A stretch of 64,000 bases of DNA, from the NCBI GenBank assembly GCA_020161845.1, contig JAIUNK010000003.1:1-64000 (forward strand), written 5' to 3'. Origin of the DNA: Actinomycetota bacterium. GTDB lineage: Bacteria; Actinomycetota; Actinomycetes; Actinomycetales; Dermatophilaceae. Under the pieces are notes generated by a model. The model worked only from the letters and a program-made list of their open reading frames with translations, had not been told where the DNA came from and did no database searches. The position numbers were made by a program, and so were the translations under genes. Positions 28,032 to 39,832 of the stretch are shown piece by piece. Within the stretch, counting starts at the first letter, position 1. Every line of letters begins with the position of its first letter.

Positions 28032-28382
28032 ATGGTGGGTGCAAACGCGATTCGTGGTAGCCGAGTTGGCGCGGGACCGATGGGAGAGGCCGAGCGGGGC
28101 GAAGCCGCCCCCCGCGTGACCATCTCCTATTGGTGTGCCAACGGTCACGAGACGAGCCCCAGTTTCGCCGTTGACGCCAGCATCGGCGTCCCCGAATTCT
28201 GGGATTGCCCACGCTGCGGTTTTCCCGCAGGTCAGGACCCCGCGAATCCTCCGGCGCCGGTACGCGTGGAGCCCTACAAGACGCATCTGGCCTACGTGAA
28301 GGAACGGCGCACCGACGCCGACGGCGAGGCCATCCTCGAGGAGGCGCTGACTGCGCTGCGTGAGCGGGGCCTCGTCGTCTAG
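28032..28382 (+). CDS. rbpA: RNA polymerase-binding protein RbpA
   Basis: A 116-residue RbpA family protein. Basic start (IRGSRVGAGPMGEAERGEA), then a small zinc-type core with WCANGH and CPRCGFP, ending with a helical region (HLAYVKERRTDADGEAILEE) that in RbpA meets the principal sigma factor. RbpA is an actinobacterial activator that stabilises open complexes. GAGGAA precedes the ATG. It converges on opcA with only three bases between stop codons. Confidence 0.93.
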   Translation: MVGANAIRGSRVGAGPMGEAERGEAAPRVTISYWCANGHETSPSFAVDASIGVPEFWDCPRCGFPAGQDPANPPAPVRVEPYKTHLAYVKERRTDADGEAILEEALTALRERGLVV

Positions 28383-28385
28383 CCC

Positions 28386-29605
28386 TCAGCCTCGACCGGA
28401 GCCGGCACCCTTCCCACGAGGTGTGGGTGTCGGCTTTGCCGTGCCGCCGCCGACGCTGCGGGGTGGCTTCTTGGTGCTCTCCGTGCGTTCGGCCTGGACC
28501 TGGTCGCGCTGGGCTGCGCCGCGTCGCCGGACGTCCTCGTCCGAGGCCTGCTGGGTCGGCGCCGGGCGTTCGACCATGGCCGCGCTGCCCTGACCCCCGG
28601 CCGCCTTGGCGATCTCCGCGGCGATCCGACGGGCCTCGTCCAGCTCGGGGGCCAGGCCGGCGGCGACCGCCTCGGTCACCGTCTTGAGGGCCTTTCCGCG
28701 CAGCAGCGGCAGGCCGTGCCGGAGCGTCTCGTCGTAGACGTCGTCGGGGTCGAGCCGAGCGAGCTCGTCCGAGAGGCATTCCTCGTCGCTGCGGCGCGCC
28801 AGCGCGAGCCGCCGGATCGGCTGGCCAGGATGGCTGAGGATGGCGACCAGTCCGTCCGGGCGCACCAGGTCGATCGGGCCGGATTCTCGCTCGAGGCGCA
28901 CAGAGAGCAGCCCCGCCCCGGCGGGCGCCCGGCCGCGGACCACGGGGCAACCGAGTCGGTGCCCCAGCCAGGCGGCCAGCAGGTCCGTCGATCCCGAATC
29001 GAGACCGCCGCACACGGTGACGCGACGGACCGGCTCGAACGGCGGCTGATCCAGCGCCGCGGCGAGCAGACCGCGCCAGCGCGTGGTGCGCGTCCAGACC
29101 AGGTCCGTGTCCCCCGGCCGGTAGACCTTGGCCCGGGTGGCGATGGCCGTGGCGGCGTCGGCGGCGTGCTCGGCGTCGGTGATGCGCCGTTGCGCCAGCG
29201 CCCCGATCGGGTCGGCGCCGGGATCCTCCGGCGCGTCATAGGGCCACCACGCCACGATGGGGGAGTCCGGCAGAAGCAGCGGCATGACCACCGACTCGGC
29301 GTGATCCACCAGCTCGCCGTACAGCCGGAGCACGATGATCTCCGAGGCCCCCGCGTCGCCACCGAGCCGCAGTTGGGCGTCGATGCGGTTGGCGCCACGA
29401 CGGGTGCCCGCCGCGATCGCGACGATCCGACTGGGATGCTGATGGGTGGCGCGGGCGGCGACGGTGAGCGCCTCGTCCGCGCGCGCGTCGTCGACCACGA
29501 CCACGAGGGTCAGGACCCGCGACAGCGCCATCGCGCCGGCGGCGTCGCGCAGGTCGCGCAGCTTGCTGGCCACCGCTGCGACGCTGGTCCCCGGCAGGTC
29601 GACGA

Positions 29606-29609
<4 letters not shown>
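28386..29609 (-). CDS. opcA: Glucose-6-phosphate dehydrogenase assembly protein
   Basis: A 407-residue OpcA, the actinobacterial/cyanobacterial activator of glucose-6-phosphate dehydrogenase. Typical text: VVVVDDARADEAL, RLYGELVDHAESVVMPLLLP and PDSPIVAWWPYDAPE. The final 60 or so residues are a Lys/Pro/Gly-rich tail (STKKPPRSVGGG and onward) without a known role. The ATG overlaps the zwf stop (ATGA), so OpcA is made together with its partner. Normally 6-phosphogluconolactonase (pgl/devB) follows; here rbpA lies instead, on the other strand. Confidence 0.95.
28400..28435 (+). terminator. Intrinsic terminator of rbpA, inside opcA end
   Basis: AGCCGGCACCC (28400-28410) pairs with GGGTGTCGGCT (28425-28435), 11 pairs with one G-U, and is followed by TTT. 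It lies in the 3' end of the opposing opcA coding region, so the convergent genes share this space. Confidence 0.55.
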
Positions 29610-31146
<1,537 letters not shown>

Positions 31147-31150
<4 letters not shown>

Positions 31151-32265
31151 CGGCCGCCGGCCTTGGCCAGCTCGACGCCGACCGTCTCGAGCAGCTCGGC
31201 CCAGGAGGCGTCGAACTTCGCGAGGCCCTCGCGCTCCAGCTGCGTGACGACGTCGGGATAGCTGATCCCGAGTCGTTGCAGGTCGTCCAGGGCGGCCGAG
31301 GCCTGCTCGAAGGTGCCGCTGATGGTGTCGCCGCGGATCTCGCCGTGGTCGGCCACGGCGTCCAGGGTCTTTTCGGGCATGGTGTTCACGGTGCCGGCCG
31401 CGACCAGCTCCGTGACATACATGGTGTCCGGGTAGGCCGGGTCCTTCACCCCGGTGGACGCCCACAGCGGTCGCTGCCGGTGGGCCCCGTCGTCGGCCAG
31501 ATTCGCCCACCGGGGGGTGGCGAAGGTCTCCTCGTAGGCCTGGTAGGCCAGCCGTGCGTTGGCGATCGCCGCGGTGCCGCGAAGCTCGGTTCCCTCCGGA
31601 TCGCCGATCTCGTCGAGACGCTTGTCGACCTCGGTGTCGAACCGGCTCACGAAGAATGAGGCGACCGAGTGGATCTGCGCCAGATCCCGGCCGTGCTGGC
31701 GGGCCTGCTCCAGGCCGGTCAGATAGGCGTTCATCACGCCCCGATAGCGATCCAGCGAGAAGATCAAGGTCACGTTGACGTTGATGCCTTCCTCGATGGC
31801 CGTGGCGATGGCCGGCAGGCCCTCCACGGTCGCCGGGATCTTGATCATCACGTTCGGCCGGTCCACGGTGGTCCACAGCCGCCGCGCCATCTCGATCGTG
31901 CCCGAGGTGTCCCGGGCCAGCCGGGGGTCAACCTCGATCGAGACTCGACCGTCCTGGCCGTCGGTGCCGTCATAGATCGGTCGGAGGATGTCGCAGGCGG
32001 ACCGTACGTCGTCGGTGGTGATCGCCTCGACGGCCGTCTCGGCGTCGGCGCCCGCCCGGGCGAGATCGGTGACCTGGTCGGCGTAGGCCTCGCCCTGCCG
32101 CAGCGCCGCCGCGAAGATCGTCGGATTGGTCGTCACCCCCACGACGCCGCGCTCCACCGTCGCCCGCGCCAGCTCGCCGTCGACGATCATCGCGCGGCTG
32201 AGATCGTCCAGCCAGATCGAGACGCCGTGCCGGGCCAGCGCGTCCAGGTTCGGGTTCGTCGCCAT
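31147..32265 (-). CDS. tal: Transaldolase
   Basis: A 372-residue transaldolase of the long actinobacterial type. It begins near [11 protein letters not shown] and [15 protein letters not shown]; the Schiff-base Lys is in NVMIKIPAT. It moves a three-carbon unit between sugar phosphates. It starts one base after the tkt stop region and overlaps zwf by ATGA. Some actinobacteria fuse tal to pgi; here it is a single domain. Confidence 0.96.
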
Positions 32266-32266
32266 G

Positions 32267-34417
32267 TCAGTGCCCTTCCACCGTGTGCATGCTCTGCCGG
32301 GCGGCCGCCACGACATGGTCGGTCGTGAAGCCGAACTCCCTCATCAGCACCGAGCCCGAGGCGGACTCGCCGAAATGGTCGATGCCGATGACGACACCGG
32401 CGTCGCCGACATATCCGCGCCAGAGCCGCGGCTCGGCGGCCTCGACGGCGACGCGGGCCCGCACGGCCGGGGGGAGCACCTGATCCCGGTAGGCCTGATC
32501 CTGCGCCTCGAACCATTCCCAGCAGGGCATCGAGACGACGCGGGCCTTGACGCCCTCGGCGACCAGGTGCTCGTACGCCCCGACCGCGTGCTGCACCTCC
32601 GAGCCGGTCGCCATGAGGATCACCTCGGGGTTGCCGTCGGGCGCCGCGCAGGCCAGGACGTAGGCGCCCCGGGCGGTGCCGTCGGCGCTGGCATAGGTCG
32701 TCCGGTCCAGCACCGGCAGCGCCTGGCGGGACAGCAGGAGTCCCTTGGGATCCTGGTGGGAGGCGAGGATGGTGCGCCAGGCGACCACCGTCTCGTTGGC
32801 GTCGGCCGGCCGGATCACCTGGAGATTGGGGATCAGCCGCAGGCTGGGGATGTGCTCGATCGGCTGGTGGGTCGGGCCGTCCTCGCCCAGACCCACCGAG
32901 TCGTGGGTCCACACGAAGACCACCGGGACCCGCTGCAGCGCCGCCAGCCGGACCGCCGGACGCATGTAGTCGGAGAAGGTGAGGAACGTGCCGCCGTACG
33001 GCCGGGTCAGCCCCTCCAGGGCGATCCCGTTCAGGATCATGCCCATCGCGTTCTCGCGGATCCCGAAGTGCAGGGTGCGGCCGTAGGGATTGCCCTGCCA
33101 CATGGCGGTCTGGTGCTGGGTCGGGACGAAGCTCGGCTCGCCCTCCATCGTCGTGTTGTTGGACTCGGCGAGGTCGGCCGAACCGCCCCACAGTTCGGGC
33201 AGCACGTCCTTGAGCGCGGTGAGCACCTTCCCCGAGGCCGCCCGGGTCGCCATGCCCTTCTCGGTGTCGGCGGCGAAGGTGGGCAGGGCCGCCGCGAAGT
33301 CCGCCGGCAGTTCGTGGGCGCGGACCCGGTCCAGCAGCGCGGCCCGCTGCGGATGGGCCGCCCGCCACGCCTCGTAGGACTCCTGCCAGGCCGCGTGCGC
33401 CGCGGCACCGCGCTCGGCCAGGCCCGTGCGGGTGTGCGCGATGACCTCGTCGGCCACCTGGAAGGACCGGTCCGGATCGAAGCCGAGCAGCCGCTTTGTC
33501 GCCGCCACTTCCTTCTCGCCGAGTGCCGCGCCGTGCGCCTTGCCGGTGTCCCGCAGGGTGGGCGCCGGCCAGCCGATGATCGTGTCGAGCACGACGATCG
33601 TCGGCTTGTCGGGCACCGCCCGGCCGGCCTCGATCGCGGCGGCCAGGGCGTCGATGTCCTCGACGTAGCCGCCGGTGGCGTCATTGCGCCAGGCCACGTG
33701 CCGCACGTCCCAGCCATAGGACGCGAAGCGCGCCGAGACGTCCTCGCTGAACGAGATGTCGGTGCGGTCCTCGATGGAGATGCGGTTGGCGTCGTAGATG
33801 AGCGTGAGCCGGCCCAGTTGCTGGTGGCCGGCCAGCGAGCACGCCTCGCTGGCCACCCCCTCCTGGAGGCAGCCGTCGCCGGCGAGGACGTAGATGTCGT
33901 GGTCGAACGGGCTGGTTCCGGGGGCGGCCTCGGGGTCGAACAGGCCCCGTTGGCGCCGCTGCGCCATCGCCATGCCGACGGCGCTGGCCAGGCCCGAGCC
34001 GAGCGGGCCCGTGGTGATCTCGACGCCGGTGGTGTGGTGCACCTCCGGATGTCCGGGGGTCTTCGACTTGAAGGTGCGCAGCGCCTCGATGTCGGCCAGC
34101 TCCAGGCCGATGCCGGCCAGATAGAGCTGCACGTATTGGGTCAGGCTCGCGTGCCCGTTGGACAGCACGAAGCGATCCCGACCCAACCACTGCGGGTCGG
34201 CCGGGTCGAGCCGCATGACCTGCTGGTAAAGCAGGTAGGCGACCGGCGCCAGGCTCATCGCGGTGCCCGGATGCCCGTTGCCCACCTTCTGTACGGCGTC
34301 CGCCGCGAGCACTCGAGCCGTATCGACGGCGCGAACGTCGAGGTCGGTCCAGCCGACCCGGTCGGCCACCGGGGCCGCCAGCGAGGGATCCCTGACCAGC
34401 TGCTGCTCCGTAGTCAC
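32267..34417 (-). CDS. tkt: Transketolase
   Basis: A 716-residue thiamine-diphosphate transketolase. Markers: NGHPGTAMS and [10 protein letters not shown] at the active site, the ThDP motif GDGCLQEG...N in [12 protein letters not shown] and [10 protein letters not shown], and the Pyr domain [15 protein letters not shown] with [15 protein letters not shown] start with GGAAGGAG upstream. First gene of tkt-tal-zwf-opcA, divergent from ctaB as in other actinobacteria. Confidence 0.97.
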   Translation of the reverse strand: MTTEQQLVRDPSLAAPVADRVGWTDLDVRAVDTARVLAADAVQKVGNGHPGTAMSLAPVAYLLYQQVMRLDPADPQWLGRDRFVLSNGHASLTQYVQLYLAGIGLELADIEALRTFKSKTPGHPEVHHTTGVEITTGPLGSGLASAVGMAMAQRRQRGLFDPEAAPGTSPFDHDIYVLAGDGCLQEGVASEACSLAGHQQLGRLTLIYDANRISIEDRTDISFSEDVSARFASYGWDVRHVAWRNDATGGYVEDIDALAAAIEAGRAVPDKPTIVVLDTIIGWPAPTLRDTGKAHGAALGEKEVAATKRLLGFDPDRSFQVADEVIAHTRTGLAERGAAAHAAWQESYEAWRAAHPQRAALLDRVRAHELPADFAAALPTFAADTEKGMATRAASGKVLTALKDVLPELWGGSADLAESNNTTMEGEPSFVPTQHQTAMWQGNPYGRTLHFGIRENAMGMILNGIALEGLTRPYGGTFLTFSDYMRPAVRLAALQRVPVVFVWTHDSVGLGEDGPTHQPIEHIPSLRLIPNLQVIRPADANETVVAWRTILASHQDPKGLLLSRQALPVLDRTTYASADGTARGAYVLACAAPDGNPEVILMATGSEVQHAVGAYEHLVAEGVKARVVSMPCWEWFEAQDQAYRDQVLPPAVRARVAVEAAEPRLWRGYVGDAGVVIGIDHFGESASGSVLMREFGFTTDHVVAAARQSMHTVEGH

Positions 34418-34620
34418 CGTGAGCTCCTTCCTGAGGCCGTCACGCCTCCGAGCCTACCCACGGGCGTTGAGCAGGAAACCTGGCCCGCCCCGCGCGCCCA
34501 TCGGCCCATCCGGCCCGTAGACTGGACGCGCGCCGTCCGTACTCCCGGGCGGCGATCCTCCCACCTGGGCGCCGTTCGGGCCCACCGTGGGGCCCGCCCA
34601 CCCGGTGCCCGAAGGACGAT

Positions 34621-35577
34621 GTGACCGCGCTGCAACCCCGCCGCCACACCGCCGCCGCGACGCAGGACGCGCCCGCGGCGACCGTGGGCGACTACCTGTC
34701 CCTGATCAAGCCGCGCATCATCGAACTCCTGCTGGTCACGACGTTCCCCGTGATGTTCCTCGCGCAGCGCGGGGTGCCCGCCCCGACGCTCATCCTGGCC
34801 ACGCTCCTGGGGGGCACCCTGTCGGCGGCCAGTGCCAACATCCTGAACTGCTACCTGGACCGCGACATCGACCGGTTGATGCACCGCACCGAGAACCGGC
34901 CCCTGGTCACCGGGGCGATCTCGCCGCGGCGCGCGCTGACGCTGGGGATCGTGGTCGGGATCGCATCCGTCGCCGTCCTCGGGGGACTGGTCAACTGGCT
35001 GTCCGCCTGGCTGTCGCTGGGCGCGATCGTGCTGTACGTCGGGTTCTACACGGCCCTGCTCAAGCGGCGGACCACCCAGAACATCGTCTGGGGTGGCGCC
35101 GCCGGCTGCATGCCCGTGCTGATCGGCTGGGCCGCGGTGACCGACGGCTTGGCGTGGCCGCCGGTGATTCTCTTCCTCGTGGTGTTCTTCTGGACACCAC
35201 CGCACTACTGGCCGCTGTCGATGCGGTTCAAGGACGACTACGCCGCCGCCGGCGTGCCGATGCTGCCCGTGGTCGCGCACGACGTCCTCGTCGCGCGCCG
35301 GATCGTGATCTACGCCTGGGCCACGGTCGTCACGTCGCTGGCGTTGATCCCGATCGCGCCGATGGGCTGGCTGTACGTCGTGGCCGCGCTGCTGGCCGGG
35401 GGGGTGTTCCTGCTGGAGTCCTACCGCCTGCTGGCGCGCGCCAAGGACCCGGCGAACACGACCCTGACCTCGCTGAAGCCGATGCGGCTGTTCCACTACT
35501 CGATCAGCTACCTGACGTTGGTCTTCGTGGCCGTGGCCGTCGACCCGCTGGTGTATCTGCCGTTGCCGATCCGCTGA
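34621..35577 (+). CDS. ctaB: Protohaem IX farnesyltransferase (haem O synthase)
   Basis: A 318-residue UbiA-family membrane enzyme with about eight to nine helices that adds farnesyl to haem B to make haem O for cytochrome oxidase. The Asp-rich prenyl-binding motif is [15 protein letters not shown], preceded by [10 protein letters not shown], and the conserved HRTENRPLV follows. GTG start with GAAGGA upstream. Divergent from tkt; ctaA, the next enzyme, is 1 kb away on the other strand. Confidence 0.96.
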   Translation: MTALQPRRHTAAATQDAPAATVGDYLSLIKPRIIELLLVTTFPVMFLAQRGVPAPTLILATLLGGTLSAASANILNCYLDRDIDRLMHRTENRPLVTGAISPRRALTLGIVVGIASVAVLGGLVNWLSAWLSLGAIVLYVGFYTALLKRRTTQNIVWGGAAGCMPVLIGWAAVTDGLAWPPVILFLVVFFWTPPHYWPLSMRFKDDYAAAGVPMLPVVAHDVLVARRIVIYAWATVVTSLALIPIAPMGWLYVVAALLAGGVFLLESYRLLARAKDPANTTLTSLKPMRLFHYSISYLTLVFVAVAVDPLVYLPLPIR

Positions 35578-35593
35578 CGCGCTGAAACGGGTG

Positions 35594-36613
35594 CTAGCTG
35601 GCCCGGGTGGGGTGCGCGTCCGGGACGCCGCCGGCCGCCGAGAGGCGGGTCAGCTGCTCCTGGGTGCCGAACGCGATCAGCACGCTGCCCGGCTCGATGA
35701 CGACCTCAGGATGCGGCGTGGCGGTGAAGCTGCGGGCGCCGGGCTGCCGGATGGCCAACAACAGGCAGCCGATCGTGCGCTGCAGTTCCAGGGAGCCGAC
35801 CGTGCGGCCGGCCAGCAGCGACCCCACGCGCACGTCGACCTGCTGGATCCGGTAGTCGAACTCCTCGTCGTGCATGACGACGTCCATGAACTGGGTCGCC
35901 GCGGGGGCCAGCGCGAACGAAGCCAGCCGGCGCCCGCCGATGCCCTGCGGGTTCACCGCCCGGTCCGCGCCGGCCAGCACCATCTTGGTTTTCGAATCGG
36001 CGGTCCGAGCCCGCGCGACGATCACCAGGTCGGGGCGAAGGGCGCGCGCCGAGAGCACCACATAGACCGAGTCCGCGTCGGTCTCCAGGGCCGCGATGAG
36101 CGCCCGCGCCCGGTCGATGCCCGCCTCCCGCAGGATGTCGTCGTTGGTGACGTCGCCTACGACGTACGGCACGTCGCCGATGCCGACCAACTTGGCGGGG
36201 TCGCTGTCGACGATCACCATGCGCTCTCCGGTGGCGCGCAGTTGCTCGACCGCCGCGCGCCCGACCCGGCCGTAGCCGCACACGATCACGTGCCCGCTCT
36301 TGGCGGCGATCCGCTTGTCCATATGGCGTCTCTCCAGGTAGTCGCGCAGGTCGCCCTCGGTCAGTGCCTCCAGGAGCACGGTCAGGTTGTACAGGCACGT
36401 GCCGACCCCGAGCACGATGAGGGTGATGGTGAAGAGCTCACCGGCGGTGGTCAGGGGTCGTACCTCGCGAAAGCCGACCGTGGCGACGGTGGTGACCGTC
36501 TGGTACAGGGCCTCGATCAGGGTGAACCCCAGCATCAGATACCCGATCGTGCCGAAGACCGTCACGATCAGCAGGGCACCGACGGCGGTGGTGATGCGCC
36601 GGAGGCTGTTCAC
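35594..36613 (-). CDS. Two-helix K+ channel with RCK (TrkA) domains
   Basis: A 339-residue potassium channel-like protein: two membrane helices around a pore loop, then RCK-N (VIVCGYGRVGRAAVEQL, an NAD-binding Rossmann start) and RCK-C domains, as in MthK. The pore reads TVATVGFREV, so the filter is TVGF-R in place of TVGYG-D. That variant occurs in related TrkA-N channels but may alter ion selectivity or gating. GTG start at 36613. It ends 16 bases from the convergent ctaB. K+ flux is the family role; the ligand of the RCK gate is unknown. Confidence 0.88.
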   Translation of the reverse strand: MNSLRRITTAVGALLIVTVFGTIGYLMLGFTLIEALYQTVTTVATVGFREVRPLTTAGELFTITLIVLGVGTCLYNLTVLLEALTEGDLRDYLERRHMDKRIAAKSGHVIVCGYGRVGRAAVEQLRATGERMVIVDSDPAKLVGIGDVPYVVGDVTNDDILREAGIDRARALIAALETDADSVYVVLSARALRPDLVIVARARTADSKTKMVLAGADRAVNPQGIGGRRLASFALAPAATQFMDVVMHDEEFDYRIQQVDVRVGSLLAGRTVGSLELQRTIGCLLLAIRQPGARSFTATPHPEVVIEPGSVLIAFGTQEQLTRLSAAGGVPDAHPTRAS

Positions 36614-36644
36614 GCGCGGCGAGGCACGATGAGCGAGACGGGCG

Positions 36645-37628
36645 TCATGCCCTCAAGTGTGGCGCCTCCCGGGCCGGGACGGCAGCGCTGACGGGCCGCC
36701 GCGTGGCCAGCACCGCGCGGGTGATCACGGCCGTGAGGAGGGCCGAGACCCCCATGTGGATGGCGACGAGCGCGCCGGGCAGCCCGAGGAAATACTGGAG
36801 ATAGCCGATAGCGCCCTCCACGATCGCCAGGTGCAGGGCGGCGGTCCACCACCGCCGGTAGTCGGGCGGCACGTCGTCCCGGTGGCGGGCGCGCACCAGG
36901 ACGGCGATGGCGACCAGGCAGACGACGAACAACCAGGCGGCACCCGAATGCAGCCGCGAGGTCGCCACCGGGTCGAAGCCGAACCGGATGGGCTCGTCGG
37001 CGTCCCCCGAGTGCGGGCCGGACCCGGTGACCGCGGTGCCCAGGACGACCAGACCCGCGAATCCCACGGCCGCAAGGGCGGCCAGGCGGCGCAACAGCGG
37101 CGGTACGGCGAGTTCGGTGGGCGCCCCACCCTCGTCGTACCGCACCACCAGCCACGCCGAATAGGCGACCAGCACGATGGACAGCAGGAAGTGCGGTGAG
37201 ACCGTCTTGGGATCCAGCTTGGCCAGCACGATGATGCCGCCGACGATGGCCTGAGCCACGATCCCGAGCAGCGGCACCGCGGCCCACCAGGCGAACCGGC
37301 GCGCGGCCGGGGTGCCCAGCCGGGCCGCCCGCCGGATCGCCCCGACGAGCACCCACACCGCGGCCGCGGCGAGGACGAAGGTCATCAGCCGGTTGCCGAA
37401 CTCGACGAAGACGTGCCAACCCTGCTCTTGCTGGGGCACCGGGGTGAACGATCCGGGAGTGCACTGTGGCCAGGTCGGGCAGCCCAAACCCGATCCTGTC
37501 AAGCGGACCAGGCCCCCTGTGACGATGATCACACCCTGCAGGACAAGGTTTGCCAGGAGTGCGACGCGGAGGTGGTCGCGCAGTCCGGCCCGGGTCGCGG
37601 CGGTGTCGACGGAGGTCACCCGGGACAT
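36645..37628 (-). CDS. ctaA: Haem A synthase
   Basis: A 327-residue COX15/CtaA membrane enzyme of about eight helices that oxidises haem O to haem A. Characteristic pieces: GGLVRLTGSGLGCPTWPQC (Cys pair in the first external loop), HVFVEFGNRLM, SPHFLLSIVL and SRLHSGAAW, giving the four haem-ligand His. The Met at 37628 (MSRVTSVDTAATRAG) is preferred to the longer frame, which adds only Arg-rich text. Downstream of it on this strand lies the K+ channel, 31 bases away. Confidence 0.95.
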   Translation of the reverse strand: MSRVTSVDTAATRAGLRDHLRVALLANLVLQGVIIVTGGLVRLTGSGLGCPTWPQCTPGSFTPVPQQEQGWHVFVEFGNRLMTFVLAAAAVWVLVGAIRRAARLGTPAARRFAWWAAVPLLGIVAQAIVGGIIVLAKLDPKTVSPHFLLSIVLVAYSAWLVVRYDEGGAPTELAVPPLLRRLAALAAVGFAGLVVLGTAVTGSGPHSGDADEPIRFGFDPVATSRLHSGAAWLFVVCLVAIAVLVRARHRDDVPPDYRRWWTAALHLAIVEGAIGYLQYFLGLPGALVAIHMGVSALLTAVITRAVLATRRPVSAAVPAREAPHLRA

Positions 37629-37917
37629 GCTACGGGGTTCGCCCGGACCGCCTCGGCCCCGTCCGCGGCCGCGAGTGCACGCGCACAAACCCCTCCTGAA
37701 GTCGGGATATGGTCGTCGTATGTCCCAGCTTGCGGACGGGCGGCAAAGGATACTCATCAGTCACTTCCTCCGCCACCTGCATAAACGCGTGAGTCCCGCC
37801 ACATTTGCCGGATGGGGACTGGACGGCCCTTCCAGCGCGACCGCCGAAGGCACTAGTGTCCGGAATCACACCGCCTAAAAACGCCATATCCAGCACTGTT
37901 GCCGGAGTAGGGGACCC

Positions 37918-38697
37918 ATGAAGATCGTTGTGCTTGTCAAGTACGTCCCGGAGCCTTCCGCTGCGTGGAAGTTCGCGCCGGACCTCACGTTGGACCGAGC
38001 AGCCGTCGAGGGACGACTCAGCGAACTCGACGAATACGCGGTCGAACAAGCCGTGCGGCTGGTGGAGTCCGGGACCGACGCCACCATCACCTACCTGACG
38101 GTGGGTCCGGCGCGCGCCGTCGACGGGCTGCGCAAGGCCCTGGCCATCGGGGGCACCGACGCCGTCCACGTCGTCGACGACGCGATCCACGGCTCGTGCG
38201 CGATCGCGACCTCCCGGGTGCTCGCCGCCGCGCTGGCCAAGACCGGTTATGACCTGATCCTGACCGGGATGGCCTCCACCGATGCGGAGATGTCGGTGAT
38301 GCCCGCGATGCTCGCCGAGCGGCTGGGCATCAACCAGGCCACCTTCGCCGGCGATCTTCAGGTCGCCGGGGACGAGGTCACCATCCGCCGCGAGACGGAC
38401 ATCGAGACCCTGACGGCCAGCACCAAGCTGCCGGCGATCGTCAGCGTCACCGACCAGACGCCCGAGGCGCGCTACCCCGCCTTCAAGGCGATCATGGGCG
38501 CGAAGAAGAAGCCCGTCACCACGATGACCCTGGCCGACCTGGGCGTGGACGCCGCGTCCGTCGGTGCCGGCGCCGCGACCACCCAGGTGCTGTCGCTGGA
38601 GCCCGCCCCCGCGCGCGCCGCGGGAACGATCGTCACCGACGACGGCACCGGGGCCGAGCAGATCACGGCCTTCCTCGGCGCCCGCGGCCTCGTCTGA
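37918..38697 (+). CDS. etfB: Electron transfer flavoprotein beta subunit
   Basis: A 259-residue ETF beta subunit (FixA family). Typical start KIVVLVKYVPEP and the SELDEYAVEQAVRL, GMASTDAEMSVMPAMLAERL segments. With EtfA it carries electrons from acyl-CoA dehydrogenases. First gene of an apparent five-gene unit etfB-etfA-etfD-ACAD-synthase. The 289 bases upstream hold no gene; TAGTGT at 37854-37859 is a possible -10. Confidence 0.95.
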   Translation: MKIVVLVKYVPEPSAAWKFAPDLTLDRAAVEGRLSELDEYAVEQAVRLVESGTDATITYLTVGPARAVDGLRKALAIGGTDAVHVVDDAIHGSCAIATSRVLAAALAKTGYDLILTGMASTDAEMSVMPAMLAERLGINQATFAGDLQVAGDEVTIRRETDIETLTASTKLPAIVSVTDQTPEARYPAFKAIMGAKKKPVTTMTLADLGVDAASVGAGAATTQVLSLEPAPARAAGTIVTDDGTGAEQITAFLGARGLV

Positions 38698-38748
38698 GCC
38701 GCCCGGTCCCGCACCCTTCATCCCCGATCTTTGACGCAGGAGACATCG

Positions 38749-39711
38749 ATGTCCCAGGTTCTGGTTGTCGCCGAGCAGGCCCCCGGTGGGGTCCGCAAGG
38801 CATGTTTGGAGCTGCTCACCATGGCCCGCGAGCTCGGTGAGCCGGCGGCCGTGCTCGTCGGCGACGCCCCCGCCGAGGCGGTGGCGCAGCTGACGGAGTA
38901 CGGCGCCGAGAAGGTCTACGTCGTCGGCGGCAACGAGCGCAGTGACTACCTGTCGGTGCCGGTCGCGCGCGCCGTGCAGGCGGTCGTCGGGCAGGCACAG
39001 CCGCTGGCCGTGCTGCTGGTCAGTGGCCCGGAGGGCAAGGATGTTGCCGCCCGCCTCGCCGTACAGCTGGAAAGCGGCCTGGTCACCGACGCGATCGCCA
39101 TCGAGAAGGACGGCGACTCGGTGGTCGCGACGCAGAGCGTCGTCAACGGTCAGTACCGCGCCAAGACCAAGGTGACCCGCGGCCCCGCGATCGTCACTGT
39201 GCGACCCAACTCGGTGAGCGCGACGGCCGCGGCCGGCGCCGGCGAGGTGGTCAATGTCGACGTCAGCTACGACGATGCGGCGCGCGGCACGGCGATCACG
39301 GGCCGCACACCGAAGGGTTCCACGGGTCGTCCGGACCTCGTCGACGCCGCGGTCGTGATCACTGGTGGCCGCGGGGTCGGCTCCGAGGAGGGCATGGCAC
39401 TGATCGGCCAGGTGGCCGACGCGCTCGGCGGGGCGGTCGGGGCGACCCGGGCCGTCACCGACCTCAAGTGGGCGCCGCACGACCTGCAGATCGGTCAGAC
39501 CGGCAAGACGGTCGCGCCGTCGCTCTACCTGGCCGCCGGAGTGTCTGGGTCCATCCAGCACCGGGCCGGCATGCAGTCCAGCAAGACGATCGTGGTCGTG
39601 AACAAGGACCCCAAGGCCCCGATCTTCCAGGTCGCCGACTTCGGTGTCGTCGGCGACCTGCACAAGGTGCTGCCCGTCCTGGTCGAGCAGGTCAAGGCCA
39701 CGCGCGGCTGA
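38749..39711 (+). CDS. etfA: Electron transfer flavoprotein alpha subunit
   Basis: A 320-residue ETF alpha subunit (FixB). The C-terminal FAD site is clear: GGRGVGSEEGMALIGQVADA, QIGQTGKTVAPSLYLAAGVS and GSIQHRAGMQSSKTIVVVNK. Start at 38749 (MSQVLVVAEQ) is favoured by CAGGAGA just upstream over the in-frame ATG at 38731. It lies 51 bases after etfB. A strong hairpin lies between it and etfD. Confidence 0.95.
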   Translation: MSQVLVVAEQAPGGVRKACLELLTMARELGEPAAVLVGDAPAEAVAQLTEYGAEKVYVVGGNERSDYLSVPVARAVQAVVGQAQPLAVLLVSGPEGKDVAARLAVQLESGLVTDAIAIEKDGDSVVATQSVVNGQYRAKTKVTRGPAIVTVRPNSVSATAAAGAGEVVNVDVSYDDAARGTAITGRTPKGSTGRPDLVDAAVVITGGRGVGSEEGMALIGQVADALGGAVGATRAVTDLKWAPHDLQIGQTGKTVAPSLYLAAGVSGSIQHRAGMQSSKTIVVVNKDPKAPIFQVADFGVVGDLHKVLPVLVEQVKATRG

Positions 39712-39739
39712 GATCTGGGGGTCGTCCCCGAACCGCTCC

Positions 39740-39771
39740 GGCCGGGCGGCGGTGTCTTCCGCCGCCCGGCC
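39740..39771 (+). terminator. Hairpin between etfA and etfD
   Basis: GGCCGGGCGGCGG (39740-39752) pairs perfectly with 39759-39771 across a six-base loop, 13 G-C pairs. No U-run. It may cap the etfBA message and lower expression of the membrane protein and synthase genes downstream. Confidence 0.7.
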
Positions 39772-39832
39772 CGCGGTCCCGTCCCGATGTTCCGCGAGCA
39801 CCGTCTGCGCAGCCGGTGGGAAGAAGTCGCAC

